Shown here: piece after piece, positions 6,660 through 15,344 of the stretch
How the letters are laid out: the number at the start of each line of letters is the position of its first letter
How positions within the stretch are numbered: position 1 is the stretch's first letter
Assembly (NCBI GenBank): GCA_002361355.1
Contig: DESQ01000009.1
Location: 1-18,281, forward strand
Length of the DNA stretch: 18,281 bases
Origin: Lachnospiraceae bacterium UBA3310
Lineage (GTDB): Bacteria > Bacillota > Clostridia > Lachnospirales > Lachnospiraceae
Direction: 5' to 3'
Notes under the pieces: generated by a model
Database searches by the model: none
What the model saw: only the letters and a program-made list of their open reading frames with translations
Told to the model about the DNA's origin: nothing
Made by a program: the position numbers and the translations under genes

Positions 6660-7931
6660 ATGAAAAAAATACCGTTTGTGACAAAAGAACAAATAGAGGA
6701 GATTGTGAAGACATATCCGACGCCTTTTCATATTTATGATGAAAAGGGAATCAGGGAGAATGCAAAAGCAGTGCAGGAAGCCTTTTCATGGAATAAGGGA
6801 TTTAAAGAATATTTTGCGGTGAAGGCCTGCCCGAATCCGTTCCTGATACAGATGATGCATGAGTATGGTGCGGGCTGTGACTGCTCGTCCCTGACGGAGC
6901 TGATGTTAAGTAACGCGCTCGGTATTAACGGCAAAGATATCATGTTTTCGTCGAATGACACGCCGGCGCAGGAGTACGCGTACTGTGCGAAGGTGGGCGG
7001 CATCATCAATCTGGATGATATCACGCACATTGATTTTGTGGAAAAGATTCTGGGAAAGCTCCCCGAGACGATGAGCTGCCGTTACAATCCGGGCGGCGTA
7101 TTTCAATTAAGCAACGGCATTATGGACAACCCGGGTGATTCCAAGTACGGGTTTACGCCGGAACAGATTCTGGAGGGCTATCGGATTTTGAAGGAAAAAG
7201 GGGTGAAGCATTTTGGCCTGCATGCTTTTCTCGCCAGCAATACCGTGACCAACGAATACTATCCGCAACTGGCAAAACAGCTTTTTGAGGTGGCGATTCA
7301 GGTCAAGGAGAAGGCGGGCGTGCAGATCGAGTTCATCAATCTCTCCGGCGGTGTGGGAATTGCCTATCAACCTGACCAGACGGCAAATGACATCCGTGCT
7401 ATCGGCGAGGGCGTGCACAGAATGTTCGACGAGGTGCTTGTGCCCGCAGGCATGGGGGAGACCGCAATCTATACGGAGATGGGGCGTTTTATGACTGGCC
7501 CTTACGGCGCGCTTGTGACGCAGGCCATTCATGAGAAGCATACCCATAAGGAGTACATTGGTGTGGATGCCTGTGCGGTAAATCTGATGCGCCCTGCCAT
7601 GTATGGCGCCTATCATCACATTACGGTGCTGGGGAAGGAAGATGCGCCCTGCGACCATGTGTATGATGTGACGGGGTCTCTGTGTGAGAATAACGACAAG
7701 TTTGCCATTGACAGGAAACTGCCCAAGATCGACAGGGGGGACTATCTTGTTATCCATGACACGGGAGCACACGGCTATGCTATGGGATATAACTACAACG
7801 GTAAACTGAAGTCTGCGGAGCTTCTGCTGAAAGAGGACGGTAGCGTGCAGTTGATCAGACGTGCCGAGACGCCGAAGGATTACTTTGCTACCTTGGACGG
7901 ATTTGACGTATATGAAAAATTGGGGCTGTAG
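6660..7931 (+). CDS. lysA: Diaminopimelate decarboxylase family protein (fold-type III PLP)
   Basis: It probably converts meso-diaminopimelate to L-lysine, the last step of lysine synthesis. It has 423 residues from the ATG at 6660. The PLP lysine is Lys55 in YFAVKACPNP. The glycine-rich phosphate loop is LSGGVG (228-233). The C-terminal half-site has Cys342 in SLCENNDKFA and the GAHGYAMGYNYNG block (369-381). Several signatures deviate from textbook LysA: HAFLASN where HIGSQ is usual, and TEMGRFMTG where EPGR is usual. A related substrate (ornithine, lysine or another diamino acid) cannot be ruled out. I chose ATG 6660 because AAAGGAG (6641-6647) precedes it, though the 12-base spacing is long. 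The upstream in-frame ATG at 6621 lies at the predicted transcript start. The exosortase-locus lipoprotein follows 40 bases downstream. Confidence 0.85.
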   Translation: MKKIPFVTKEQIEEIVKTYPTPFHIYDEKGIRENAKAVQEAFSWNKGFKEYFAVKACPNPFLIQMMHEYGAGCDCSSLTELMLSNALGINGKDIMFSSNDTPAQEYAYCAKVGGIINLDDITHIDFVEKILGKLPETMSCRYNPGGVFQLSNGIMDNPGDSKYGFTPEQILEGYRILKEKGVKHFGLHAFLASNTVTNEYYPQLAKQLFEVAIQVKEKAGVQIEFINLSGGVGIAYQPDQTANDIRAIGEGVHRMFDEVLVPAGMGETAIYTEMGRFMTGPYGALVTQAIHEKHTHKEYIGVDACAVNLMRPAMYGAYHHITVLGKEDAPCDHVYDVTGSLCENNDKFAIDRKLPKIDRGDYLVIHDTGAHGYAMGYNYNGKLKSAELLLKEDGSVQLIRRAETPKDYFATLDGFDVYEKLGL

Positions 7932-7971
7932 TATAGAAACGGGCAGGTTTGGAAAGGACAAGGGTTTCAAT

Positions 7972-10248
7972 ATGAGAGGAACAAAGCGGATCAAAGCGGC
8001 TTCTCTGGCTGTGCTGCTGTTATTTCTGACGGCATGTCAAAGCGAATACGGAAAGAAAATAGAGGAACTGCCGGCTGAGGAGGGAGACAGAGCCGTACAT
8101 ATAGAGTCTCAGGAAACAAATGGTCAGGATGCCGTTTCGGAGGAAGAAACAGGCACGGAGGAGACAGAAGCCCTGACAGAGGAACCGGGGGAAATGCAGA
8201 TACAGCCTGTGAACAGAATAGAGCCTTATGTCTCCGACGGCGTAAGCTATTATTTTAAGACGCAGGGGAAATACCTTGCCGTTTATAACGGGACGGATTT
8301 TGAGGACATTTATTTAAAAGGAGTCAACATGGGACTCGGAAAGCCCGGTTATTTTCCGGGAGAGGCGGCAATTACGAAAGAGGAATATGCCAGATGGTTT
8401 CAGCAGATCAGTGAGATGAACGCGAACTGCATCAGAGTCTATACGGTACAGCCGCCAGAGTTTTATGAAGCCTTTTATGAGTTCAACCAGACGGCAAAAG
8501 AGCCGCTTTATCTTTTTCACGGCACATGGTATGACGAGACGAGGCTGGTGGAAACAGCGAATGCCTTTGACGAGGAAATGTATACCATTTTACAGAAGGA
8601 TATGAAGGATATTGTAGACCTTCTGCATGGCAACTGCACGATCAAGGAACAGACAGGAAAGGCGTACGGGACTTACCGGTACGATGTTTCTTCTTATGTC
8701 ATCGGATGGATTCTGGGTATAGAGTCAGACGCGACTTTCGTGTCGACTACCAACGAGTGCAATCCGGACATTCGCTCTTATGAAGGCACTTATATCAGCG
8801 CAGATGATCTGGAGCCCTTTGAAGTATTCTGGGCCCAGACGGGGGATTACATCTTAAGCTACGAGATGGAACACTATGGGATGCAGAGACCTTTGAGCTA
8901 TTCAAACTGGCCGACGGCGGATATCCTGGAGCATCCGAGTGAAACGATGGAAGAAGAGTACAGTGTGGATCTGAATGTGGAGAATCTGGAAGTGTCAGAT
9001 GCATTTTTGTGTGGTCTGTTCGCCTCCTATCATATCTATCCGTACTATCCCAACTTCCTGTATACGGAACTGGAATACAGCAATTACAAGGATGAGGAAG
9101 GAAAAGTCAATACCTACAAAGCTTATCTGGAAGATTTGATGAAAGAGCATCATGTACCGGTGCTTGTGGCGGAGCTTGGCATCCCCGTATCGAGAGGTAT
9201 GACGCATGCCAATATTTATACCGGGTTTGACCAGGGCAATAAGTCGGAAACCCAGCAGGGAGAAATGCTTGTTTCCATGATGGAGGATATCTATGATACC
9301 GGGTATGCCGGCGGCATCGTTTTCACATGGCAGGACGAGTGGTTTAAGAGAACATGGAATACGGAAAACTACACGAATCCTGACCGCAGGGCATACTGGT
9401 GCGATATGATGACGTGTGAACAGCATTTTGGCCTGCTGGATTTTGTGGCGGGGGAGGGGAAAGAAACCGTTATCATAGACGGTGATGATTCTGACTGGGG
9501 CGCGGAAGATATTTTGCTGGAAACGGAGGAAGCGGCGTTGTCGGTCAAGCACGATTGCACGTATCTTTATCTGATGGTCAGAAAAGAAGGTGCGGACTAT
9601 GATTCGGAAAAGTTTTATATTCCGTTCGACATTACGCCAAATTCGGGAAGCTCTGTTTATGAAGACAAGACTCTTAGCGCGCCGGCGGATTTTATGCTCG
9701 TGGTAGACGGACAGGAAGATACGCAGATGCTTGTGCAGAGCTATTATGATTTATATCAGTATGAATATGACAAATACGACAAAGAGATTAAGACGACGGC
9801 TGAGATGAAGCAGCCGGACAATACGTTATTCCAGCCCATTTATTTCCTTGTGGAACGGGAACTTGTTTTACAGGATCGCGCGGAGATTATTCCGATGCAG
9901 CGGTTCCCGGCGGGAAAGTTTGTGTTCGGAACCAGTGATTTTGACTCGGAGGAATATAATTCTCTCGCTGATTTTTGTTATCAGGACGATGTTTTGGAAA
10001 TCCGCATTCCGTGGCTTTTGCTAAATTTCAGGGATCCTTCCAGAAGAGAGATCGAGGATGATTACTGGGCAAATGGCGGATTTTCGGGAACCTTCATTGA
10101 AGATATCCGGATCGGTCTTGGGACGGACGAAGAAAATACGATCAAAATGAATCCGTATACATGGGAGGAATGGGATTACTATCCTTATTTTGAACGTCCG
10201 AGGAAAAGTTATTATATGCTGCAGGAGTATTTTGCCGACTTACCGTAA
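7972..10248 (+). CDS. Lipoprotein with glycosidase-like TIM barrel and CBM9-like C-terminal domain
   Basis: The ATG at 7972 opens a 758-residue protein with a lipoprotein signal (MRGTKRIKAASLAVLLLFLTAC, lipobox FLTAC with Cys22), so it is anchored on the outer face of the membrane. Residues 23-80 are an acidic linker. About 80-480 resembles the GH2/GH5-type barrel proteins found near exopolysaccharide synthases: YLKGVNMGLGKPGYFPGE, NANCIRVYTVQPPEFY, VLVAELGIPVSRG (Glu401) and IVFTWQDEWFK (Asp455, Glu456). Glu401 and Glu456 are possible acid and nucleophile residues. About 500-755 begins IIDGDDSDWG and looks like a CBM9-type beta sandwich. The longer frame opening at 7861 overlaps lysA and lacks the signal peptide at its N-terminus, so it is rejected as the start. 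A role in cleaving, transferring or binding the glycan made by the downstream genes is inferred. Confidence 0.8.
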   Translation: MRGTKRIKAASLAVLLLFLTACQSEYGKKIEELPAEEGDRAVHIESQETNGQDAVSEEETGTEETEALTEEPGEMQIQPVNRIEPYVSDGVSYYFKTQGKYLAVYNGTDFEDIYLKGVNMGLGKPGYFPGEAAITKEEYARWFQQISEMNANCIRVYTVQPPEFYEAFYEFNQTAKEPLYLFHGTWYDETRLVETANAFDEEMYTILQKDMKDIVDLLHGNCTIKEQTGKAYGTYRYDVSSYVIGWILGIESDATFVSTTNECNPDIRSYEGTYISADDLEPFEVFWAQTGDYILSYEMEHYGMQRPLSYSNWPTADILEHPSETMEEEYSVDLNVENLEVSDAFLCGLFASYHIYPYYPNFLYTELEYSNYKDEEGKVNTYKAYLEDLMKEHHVPVLVAELGIPVSRGMTHANIYTGFDQGNKSETQQGEMLVSMMEDIYDTGYAGGIVFTWQDEWFKRTWNTENYTNPDRRAYWCDMMTCEQHFGLLDFVAGEGKETVIIDGDDSDWGAEDILLETEEAALSVKHDCTYLYLMVRKEGADYDSEKFYIPFDITPNSGSSVYEDKTLSAPADFMLVVDGQEDTQMLVQSYYDLYQYEYDKYDKEIKTTAEMKQPDNTLFQPIYFLVERELVLQDRAEIIPMQRFPAGKFVFGTSDFDSEEYNSLADFCYQDDVLEIRIPWLLLNFRDPSRREIEDDYWANGGFSGTFIEDIRIGLGTDEENTIKMNPYTWEEWDYYPYFERPRKSYYMLQEYFADLP

Positions 10249-10267
10249 AAAAGTGCCTGAAAATTAA

Positions 10268-10278
10268 GGGGGGGGGGG
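10268..10278 (+). repeat. Homopolymer of 11 G
   Basis: Eleven consecutive G stand in the gap between the lipoprotein and the multipass membrane gene, 17 bases upstream of the -35 box of the predicted promoter. Tracts of this length are prone to slipped-strand mispairing. Confidence 0.9.
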
Positions 10279-10295
10279 TAAATTGTCAGAAAGTA

Positions 10296-10324
10296 TTGCC
10301 TGCATCAAAAGAATATGTTATTAT
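10296..10324 (+). promoter_or_regulatory. Promoter of the exosortase operon
   Basis: TTGCCT (10296-10301), a 17-base spacer and TATTAT (10319-10324). The start would be near 10331, leaving a leader of about 66 bases. That leader contains a small hairpin CATAGG/CCTATG (10342-10347 with 10356-10361). The leader has no strong Shine-Dalgarno before ATG 10397. Confidence 0.65.
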
Positions 10325-10396
10325 TATAACAACAGGTGAAGCATAGGCATAAAGTCCTATGTGGAACGATAGTTTAAGAGAATCAGAAAGCGTTGG

Positions 10397-12799
10397 ATGC
10401 AAATGAAAAGTACTGTCCGCGTAGCCCACAGGGCAAGCAACTACATAACATCGATCATACTATCTGTTGTAATTGCTGCGGGCGTGGGAATTTTTCTCTA
10501 TGGTTCCGGGTTTTATCTGCATGGAGACGCTGTATATGCCCAGTTGTATAAGCTGGATGCAGTTGCGGCATCGATGCGCGAGGGCGCTTTATATCCGCTT
10601 TATGTCGGGGACTGGTATAACGGCTATGAGATTTTTCGCTATTCCCCACCTACTGTTTACATTGCGATTAACATGATTTCCGACATCTTCGATGCGGATT
10701 TCCACATTGGTATTTGTATTGGTTACGGGATCATGGCATTTATTTCCATGATGGGTTTTTTCCTGTTTGGCGTAAAACAGAGAAAAATAGTGGCCTCATT
10801 TTTTGCCGGTATTGCTTTTCTGCTGCTGCCATCAACATTTACGGCGGTGATTCTGGAAGGCAGTCTGGATATCGCCATGGGGCTTGCGCTGATTCCGGGT
10901 ATTCTCTATTTCTTGCATAGCTTTATCACATGGAAGAACAGACTGGCAGTTTTACCTTTTTCGGCTATGATGTGTCTTCTGGTTTTATCGCATTATATTC
11001 TCGCCATTGCTTTTGGCGGGGTGCTGGTGATTTACCTTATTTTCTATGCGATTGCCGTAAAAGAATGGAAGTTTGAGGCTTCGGCAATCGGAAATATATT
11101 GCTGCTGTATGTGGTTATGGGATATTTCCTGTATCCGGCATTGTCCGGCGGCTTGCTGACAAGGGCATATTCCTCCCAGTGGGATGTGGATCTTTCTCTT
11201 GGCATTCCGATTTTGGTGATTGCCATACTCGGACTGATCACGACGGATAAAAAGAGGTTTGCGGGATTTTTTTTGACGATTGTTTTTTGCGTATTATCTT
11301 TTTCGATTATGGAGCCGGTCAGGAAACTGATCTCCTCACCGACACTGCAGAGAAGTTACTGGTATCTGATTTCTATAACAGCAGTCCTTTTCATTACCTT
11401 ATTGAGCTGGGAGCGGTTAAGATTGTTTTTTCTTCTTATTGCTTTGTGTGTGATGGTAGGAGAGGGGATTCCGTTGGTGTTGTCTATGCAGGAAGGCGAT
11501 TATGCGCTGCGGGAAGACGAAACGCTGATTGACAATTATTTATTGGCGGAAGCGGCAGCATGGACGGATAACAGAGTTGCGCTTATGGATATGGCGACAC
11601 TCGGGGCTTTTCCCCAATGGTATTTTGCCTGCCAGGATGTGGATTCCATGTTCGGCTGGGATTATGAAAACGCGCAGACGGTGCGAAACCAGATGGCGCT
11701 GAACGAAGCGTTTTTTGACGGCTTTTATGATTATATGTTTGACAGATTACTGCTGTACGGTAACGATACGGCTGTTATATTGAAATCCCTTCTGGAGGAA
11801 GGCGCCTATGAGAACCTGATTGCCGCTGCCGGACGAAACGGTTATGAAGTGGTGGCGGAAAATGAAAATGTGATTGTTTTCAAAGAGACAGCGGTTGAGA
11901 GCGCTTACGGCGTGATTACGCACTATGAGAATCTGGCGATCGGGGATAACTCTTATTATATTAGTTATATTTATCCTTCTTTTGGATATGGCGCCAGTGC
12001 GTGTATCGAAGATTATACGGTAGAAGAGTTATCACAGTACCATAAATTATATTTGTCCGGCTTCACTTACCGCGAGAAGGAGAAGGCGGAGAATATGCTG
12101 AAAGAACTATCCGCCAAAGGAACGGAAGTATATATAGATATGCAGCATATTCCGGTGAATAACATAACGGGGAAAAATGAGTTCATGGACGCATACGCGC
12201 AGTTTGTGCAGTTTGTTGAGAATTTCCCGGTTTTGGAAAACAGCAATGGGAATCAGTTTAAACTGGATTTTCAGGCGGGCAGTTACCCTGTCTGGGATAC
12301 GGTTTATGTTTCCGGCTGTGAAGATGTGGTGAAGGAAACGGTTTATGAGGATAAGAGCCATCTGGTGTACTGGGGGCAGAATCATGATCCAAATGTCACT
12401 TTTATGGGATTTAACCTGATTTATTATTATCTGACGACACACAATCAGGATTTGAAGCGTTTCCTTGACGAGGAATTGTCATTGTCGTCGGAAGAGCTGC
12501 CGCAGCCTGTCATCGTTCCGATACAGGTAGAGAGGGATTCCGCCCGGATTACCGTGCACGCGCAGGATGATAACGTCAATTGCAATATTGCGGGGGTAGA
12601 TGCGTTAGAGGCGGATAGAATTATTACAACGCAGGAGGATCTTCTTGTTGTCAATCAGGGAGATACCACATTGAGGATTGTTCATACAGGACACAGAGAA
12701 GGAATGATTCTCAGCATACTCGGCATCGTTATACTGGGAATTATGTGGATCGCTATCTATGTCCTGTTGGAAAATAATGAAACCAATAGTGAAAAATGA
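10397..12799 (+). CDS. Large multipass membrane protein, PTPS-related / GT-C-like
   Basis: A protein of 800 residues with a first membrane helix at about 17-37 and some ten more up to about residue 365. A long extracytoplasmic domain (about 370-770) and a last helix (about 775-793, ILSILGIVILGIMWIAIYVL) follow. The first outer loop carries GDAVYAQLYKLDAVAASMREG (Asp44) and later FRYSPP. This matches the pattern of GT-C glycosyltransferases, and of the Pfam family I recall as PTPS_related, a membrane protein family named for its association with pterin-synthase-like domains. It would probably transfer sugar from a lipid carrier to an acceptor outside the membrane. The start is uncertain: two ATGs lie 6 bases apart (10397, 10403), both with a weak ribosome binding site. 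It is the first gene after the operon promoter. The next gene starts 31 bases later. Confidence 0.75.
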   Translation: MQMKSTVRVAHRASNYITSIILSVVIAAGVGIFLYGSGFYLHGDAVYAQLYKLDAVAASMREGALYPLYVGDWYNGYEIFRYSPPTVYIAINMISDIFDADFHIGICIGYGIMAFISMMGFFLFGVKQRKIVASFFAGIAFLLLPSTFTAVILEGSLDIAMGLALIPGILYFLHSFITWKNRLAVLPFSAMMCLLVLSHYILAIAFGGVLVIYLIFYAIAVKEWKFEASAIGNILLLYVVMGYFLYPALSGGLLTRAYSSQWDVDLSLGIPILVIAILGLITTDKKRFAGFFLTIVFCVLSFSIMEPVRKLISSPTLQRSYWYLISITAVLFITLLSWERLRLFFLLIALCVMVGEGIPLVLSMQEGDYALREDETLIDNYLLAEAAAWTDNRVALMDMATLGAFPQWYFACQDVDSMFGWDYENAQTVRNQMALNEAFFDGFYDYMFDRLLLYGNDTAVILKSLLEEGAYENLIAAAGRNGYEVVAENENVIVFKETAVESAYGVITHYENLAIGDNSYYISYIYPSFGYGASACIEDYTVEELSQYHKLYLSGFTYREKEKAENMLKELSAKGTEVYIDMQHIPVNNITGKNEFMDAYAQFVQFVENFPVLENSNGNQFKLDFQAGSYPVWDTVYVSGCEDVVKETVYEDKSHLVYWGQNHDPNVTFMGFNLIYYYLTTHNQDLKRFLDEELSLSSEELPQPVIVPIQVERDSARITVHAQDDNVNCNIAGVDALEADRIITTQEDLLVVNQGDTTLRIVHTGHREGMILSILGIVILGIMWIAIYVLLENNETNSEK

Positions 12800-12830
12800 T
12801 GAGATGTGCAAGTAAAAGGAGGAGAGCGGT

Positions 12831-14267
12831 ATGAGAAGGCAAACAAAGAAGTTGACGCTTACTTTGTTACTGTCAGTTGCATTGATCAGTGCGAATATGC
12901 AGTTCGTATCTGCGGAGGAAGAATCTCCGACGGATGTGGAGGCAACGTCGGATGATCAGTCTTCTGATTCGTCTGATACTTCCCAGGATGCCGGGGAAGA
13001 GGGAAATGACAGTGAAACAAGTCAGGCAGAGGACACAAGTCAATCAGAAAGTACGAGCCAGCCGGAGAGTACAAGCCCGGCGGACACGGAGTCCGGCACG
13101 ATCGATGGCGGCAGCGTTCCAAGCGGGGAGACGCAGGCTCCTGTAACTGATGAAGCAGGTTCCGGGGCAGGACAGGATGAAGGCACACAGCAGGATGTAC
13201 AGAATCCGGATGATGTGACTGGAGAAGAAGACCCGGCAGCAGATGAAACGGCAGCAGATGATACTGCGGCTGCGGATTCTGTAGAGGGGCAGCCGGAGAA
13301 GACATTTGTGAATAAGAACGGCGAAGAGCTGAAACCCTCTGATTTAGTAGGAGTGGATTATACTACGATCGCGGCCGATTACGACGGAGAGGCCAATGCG
13401 GTAAAGCAGTATATGATATCCGACGAGGTTCCGGCTGGCACGATTATCGACAGCTACGTGGATGAAAACGGAAACCTTATGTTAATAATCAGTCAGGGTG
13501 CGCCCGCAAGTACGGTGGAAGAGCCGGAAGGGGATAAGAATGCGCTGGAAATGGTCATTGAGACTGTTGAGAATGGGTTGGAATCAACACTTGGCAGCAG
13601 CGCTTCTGCGCCGCCGGTAGACGGAAGCTTTTCCGGATGGGACGACATTCCGGCATCCTATGAATTTAACTGGGATAAGCCGGATGCGTGGATAGACGGC
13701 GTACATTATACAGATCCGAACACCACGGATGTGCGGCATGAGATGAAGCTTTACAGCGATGGCGAAAACATATATCTGCGTATTATTTATGCAAGAGAGT
13801 TCAGCACAGGGCAGTTGGGTAACGGAAACTGGTATACGTTCTGGCTTGACGAGAACAACGGTACAAAGGCGTCGTATCAGGTAGAATGGCCGGCAGGTTC
13901 TTCTCTTTCTAATACGAATGCCACGCCGGGCGTCTATCAGGTAGACGTGAGACATGCTGACGGTTCCATCTCTTACACAATGGTAGACGGCGCCGTTGCC
14001 TATTACCTCGTTAAGGACGGCAATGTGAACAATGAATTGGAACTGAAGATTCCGTTGTCTGAGTTTGTGAAGCAGAATCCGAATATGGATTTGAGTAATT
14101 ACAATATGATATCCTATACATCGCCGAATCTGATGAAGGATCATTTATCGGTGGCAGGCGCATCGACAGGCGCAGAACCGTTTGCGGCGGCAGCCTTTTT
14201 ACTGGTTCCCACAAGCTGTATGTGGATCAAGAAGAAAAACGAGAAGGAAGGATTTGGCATTGCATGA
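12831..14267 (+). CDS. Secreted protein with PASTA-like and CBM9-like domains and C-terminal exosortase-type sorting tail
   Basis: The protein has 478 residues and an excellent ribosome binding site (AAGGAGGAGAG). A signal peptide covers residues 1-28 (LTLTLLLSVALISANMQFVSA). A Ser/Thr/Asp/Glu-rich low-complexity stretch (29-157) is a likely extended spacer or glycosylation region. A PASTA-like domain (168-224) shows DLVGVDYTTI, DEVPAGTIIDSYVDENGN and LMLIISQG. A beta-sandwich (263-435) begins VDGSFSGWDDIP and contains DVRHEMKLYSDGENIYLRI, as in CBM9-like domains. The C-terminus has GASTGAEP, a short hydrophobic stretch (450-466) and KKKNEK, which is the three-part layout of a sorting signal without LPXTG. 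I recall a TIGRFAM model called Firmicu-CTERM for such tails in XrtG genomes. It is the probable XrtG substrate. The stop overlaps the next gene (ATGA). Confidence 0.8.
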   Translation: MRRQTKKLTLTLLLSVALISANMQFVSAEEESPTDVEATSDDQSSDSSDTSQDAGEEGNDSETSQAEDTSQSESTSQPESTSPADTESGTIDGGSVPSGETQAPVTDEAGSGAGQDEGTQQDVQNPDDVTGEEDPAADETAADDTAAADSVEGQPEKTFVNKNGEELKPSDLVGVDYTTIAADYDGEANAVKQYMISDEVPAGTIIDSYVDENGNLMLIISQGAPASTVEEPEGDKNALEMVIETVENGLESTLGSSASAPPVDGSFSGWDDIPASYEFNWDKPDAWIDGVHYTDPNTTDVRHEMKLYSDGENIYLRIIYAREFSTGQLGNGNWYTFWLDENNGTKASYQVEWPAGSSLSNTNATPGVYQVDVRHADGSISYTMVDGAVAYYLVKDGNVNNELELKIPLSEFVKQNPNMDLSNYNMISYTSPNLMKDHLSVAGASTGAEPFAAAAFLLVPTSCMWIKKKNEKEGFGIA

Positions 14268-14743
14268 GTGAAAGGCATGAAGCGTATTTATACCATATAA
14301 CTTTTAATGCGATGCATAATCTGACGCCGGATGACCCCAAAAAGATGCATGCCCACACATTTTGTGTGGGCATCTATGTCATAGAAGAGCAGGAAGATCA
14401 TCCCATTTTTGTAAACAGTGAAAATATTCTGCAGCGTTATTTTGACCGCTATCGGGGAATCCGGTTAAATGAGTTGTCTCCGTTTAATGAGACAGTACCG
14501 ACGCTGGAGAATATGGGCGAGGTATTTTATTGGGATCTGAAACCGGTTTTTAAAAGAAACGGGATGAACCTTCTTCTTCTGGAAATGGGGGACAGTCCGA
14601 TCTCGACCTATTGTATCGGCGAAAGGCCCATGCTTGGCAATGTTTACAGTCTGGTGCTGGAAAAATCCATGGATGAATATTGCGAGAGGGTTCGTCAGAG
14701 ATATGCAAAGGAGCAGGAGGAGGTGGACTGGTTAGATGATTAA
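14264..14743 (+). CDS. 6-pyruvoyl-tetrahydropterin-synthase-like protein, exosortase-locus type (copy 1)
   Basis: A cytoplasmic protein of 159 residues that resembles the T-fold of 6-pyruvoyl-tetrahydropterin synthase/QueD. The three zinc histidines appear kept: His18 in FNAMHNL, and His29 and His31 in MHAHTFCVGIYV. VPTLENMG (78-85) corresponds to the PTxEN block of the family, and Glu107 in LLLLEMGDS to the pterin-anchoring glutamate. The usual catalytic Cys region is not recognisable. I recall a TIGRFAM family for these proteins, described from Firmicutes next to XrtG and its glycosyltransferase. ATG 14264 overlaps the preceding stop as ATGA with AAGGAAGG upstream, and is preferred to the in-frame ATG at 14222. 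The gene overlaps xrtG by 8 bases. Function in the locus is unknown. No folate or queuosine genes are near. Confidence 0.85.
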   Translation: MSERHEAYLYHITFNAMHNLTPDDPKKMHAHTFCVGIYVIEEQEDHPIFVNSENILQRYFDRYRGIRLNELSPFNETVPTLENMGEVFYWDLKPVFKRNGMNLLLLEMGDSPISTYCIGERPMLGNVYSLVLEKSMDEYCERVRQRYAKEQEEVDWLDD

Positions 14744-15344
14744 ATTTGCAATATTGTATATTGTGCTGCTGGCTGTCTGGATCTATATTCTGACGGTCTT
14801 TAAAAGAAGAAAGCTTGAATTTTTCTATTTCCTGACAGGCAGTATCGGAACGTTTTTGTTTTCCTTTTTCCTGCTGCGGAATGTCCTGACTAAAATTTTA
14901 ACGACGCTGACCTGCTTTTTGACGGGGCTTTTGGGGAATGCGTTAGGAATCTTTAAGTCATATACGTCGCATTCGATTCTTTTTGTGGAAAATGCGGACG
15001 GCCCTATTTCCCTTTATGTGGATTTTGAGTGCGGCGGTGTGATTGAGATTCTGGTGTTTATTTCGCTGGTATGGTTTTTCGCTGTATATTCGAAAAAGGA
15101 AAAATTGATATTGTCACTGGTGGGCATTTTGTGGATCATAGCCGCGAATATTATCAGGCTGTTTTCCATTTGCCTGGTTATTAACTGGTTTGGCAATGAG
15201 TCCTATTATGTTGCGCATACGATCGTGGGAAGACTGATTTTCTACGCGCTTTCCATTATTTTATATTTTTATATTTTCACAAGGGCGCAGATACGCAAAC
15301 AACGAGTAGGAGAGTTTGGATATGATAACGAGGTTAGCGAATGA
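14736..15344 (+). CDS. xrtG: Gram-positive exosortase (XrtG type)
   Basis: A multipass membrane transpeptidase-like protein of 202 residues with about six hydrophobic segments. The exosortase triad is present in order: Cys99 in DFECGGVIEI, Arg141 in ANIIRLFSI and His161 in YYVAHTIVGRLIFY. In the family these residues are proposed to cleave a C-terminal sorting tail and transfer the protein to an acceptor. The likely substrate is the secreted protein two genes upstream, and the glycosyltransferases nearby suggest a glycolipid or polysaccharide acceptor. The start overlaps the PTPS-like gene by 8 bases and follows AGGAGGAGG. The C-terminal tail overlaps the next start by 23 bases. The short length, lacking the extra domains of Gram-negative EpsH proteins, fits XrtG. 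The catalytic assignment is from motif reading, and the substrate pairing is inference. Confidence 0.88.
   Translation: MIKFAILYIVLLAVWIYILTVFKRRKLEFFYFLTGSIGTFLFSFFLLRNVLTKILTTLTCFLTGLLGNALGIFKSYTSHSILFVENADGPISLYVDFECGGVIEILVFISLVWFFAVYSKKEKLILSLVGILWIIAANIIRLFSICLVINWFGNESYYVAHTIVGRLIFYALSIILYFYIFTRAQIRKQRVGEFGYDNEVSE

Noticed and set aside
7107..7994. 295-codon minus-strand frame opposite lysA
   Set aside because: Entirely opposite a well-supported conserved gene; no family match recognised and no promoter or ribosome binding site.
10331..10396. Cyclic-di-GMP or other riboswitch in the exosortase operon leader
   Set aside because: Only a 6-bp hairpin is present; none of the conserved GEMM core sequences is recognisable and the leader is too short.
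14154..14267. LPXTG sortase signal at the end of the secreted protein
   Set aside because: The tail has STGAE but no LPXTG-type pentapeptide, and the nearby enzyme is an exosortase rather than a sortase.
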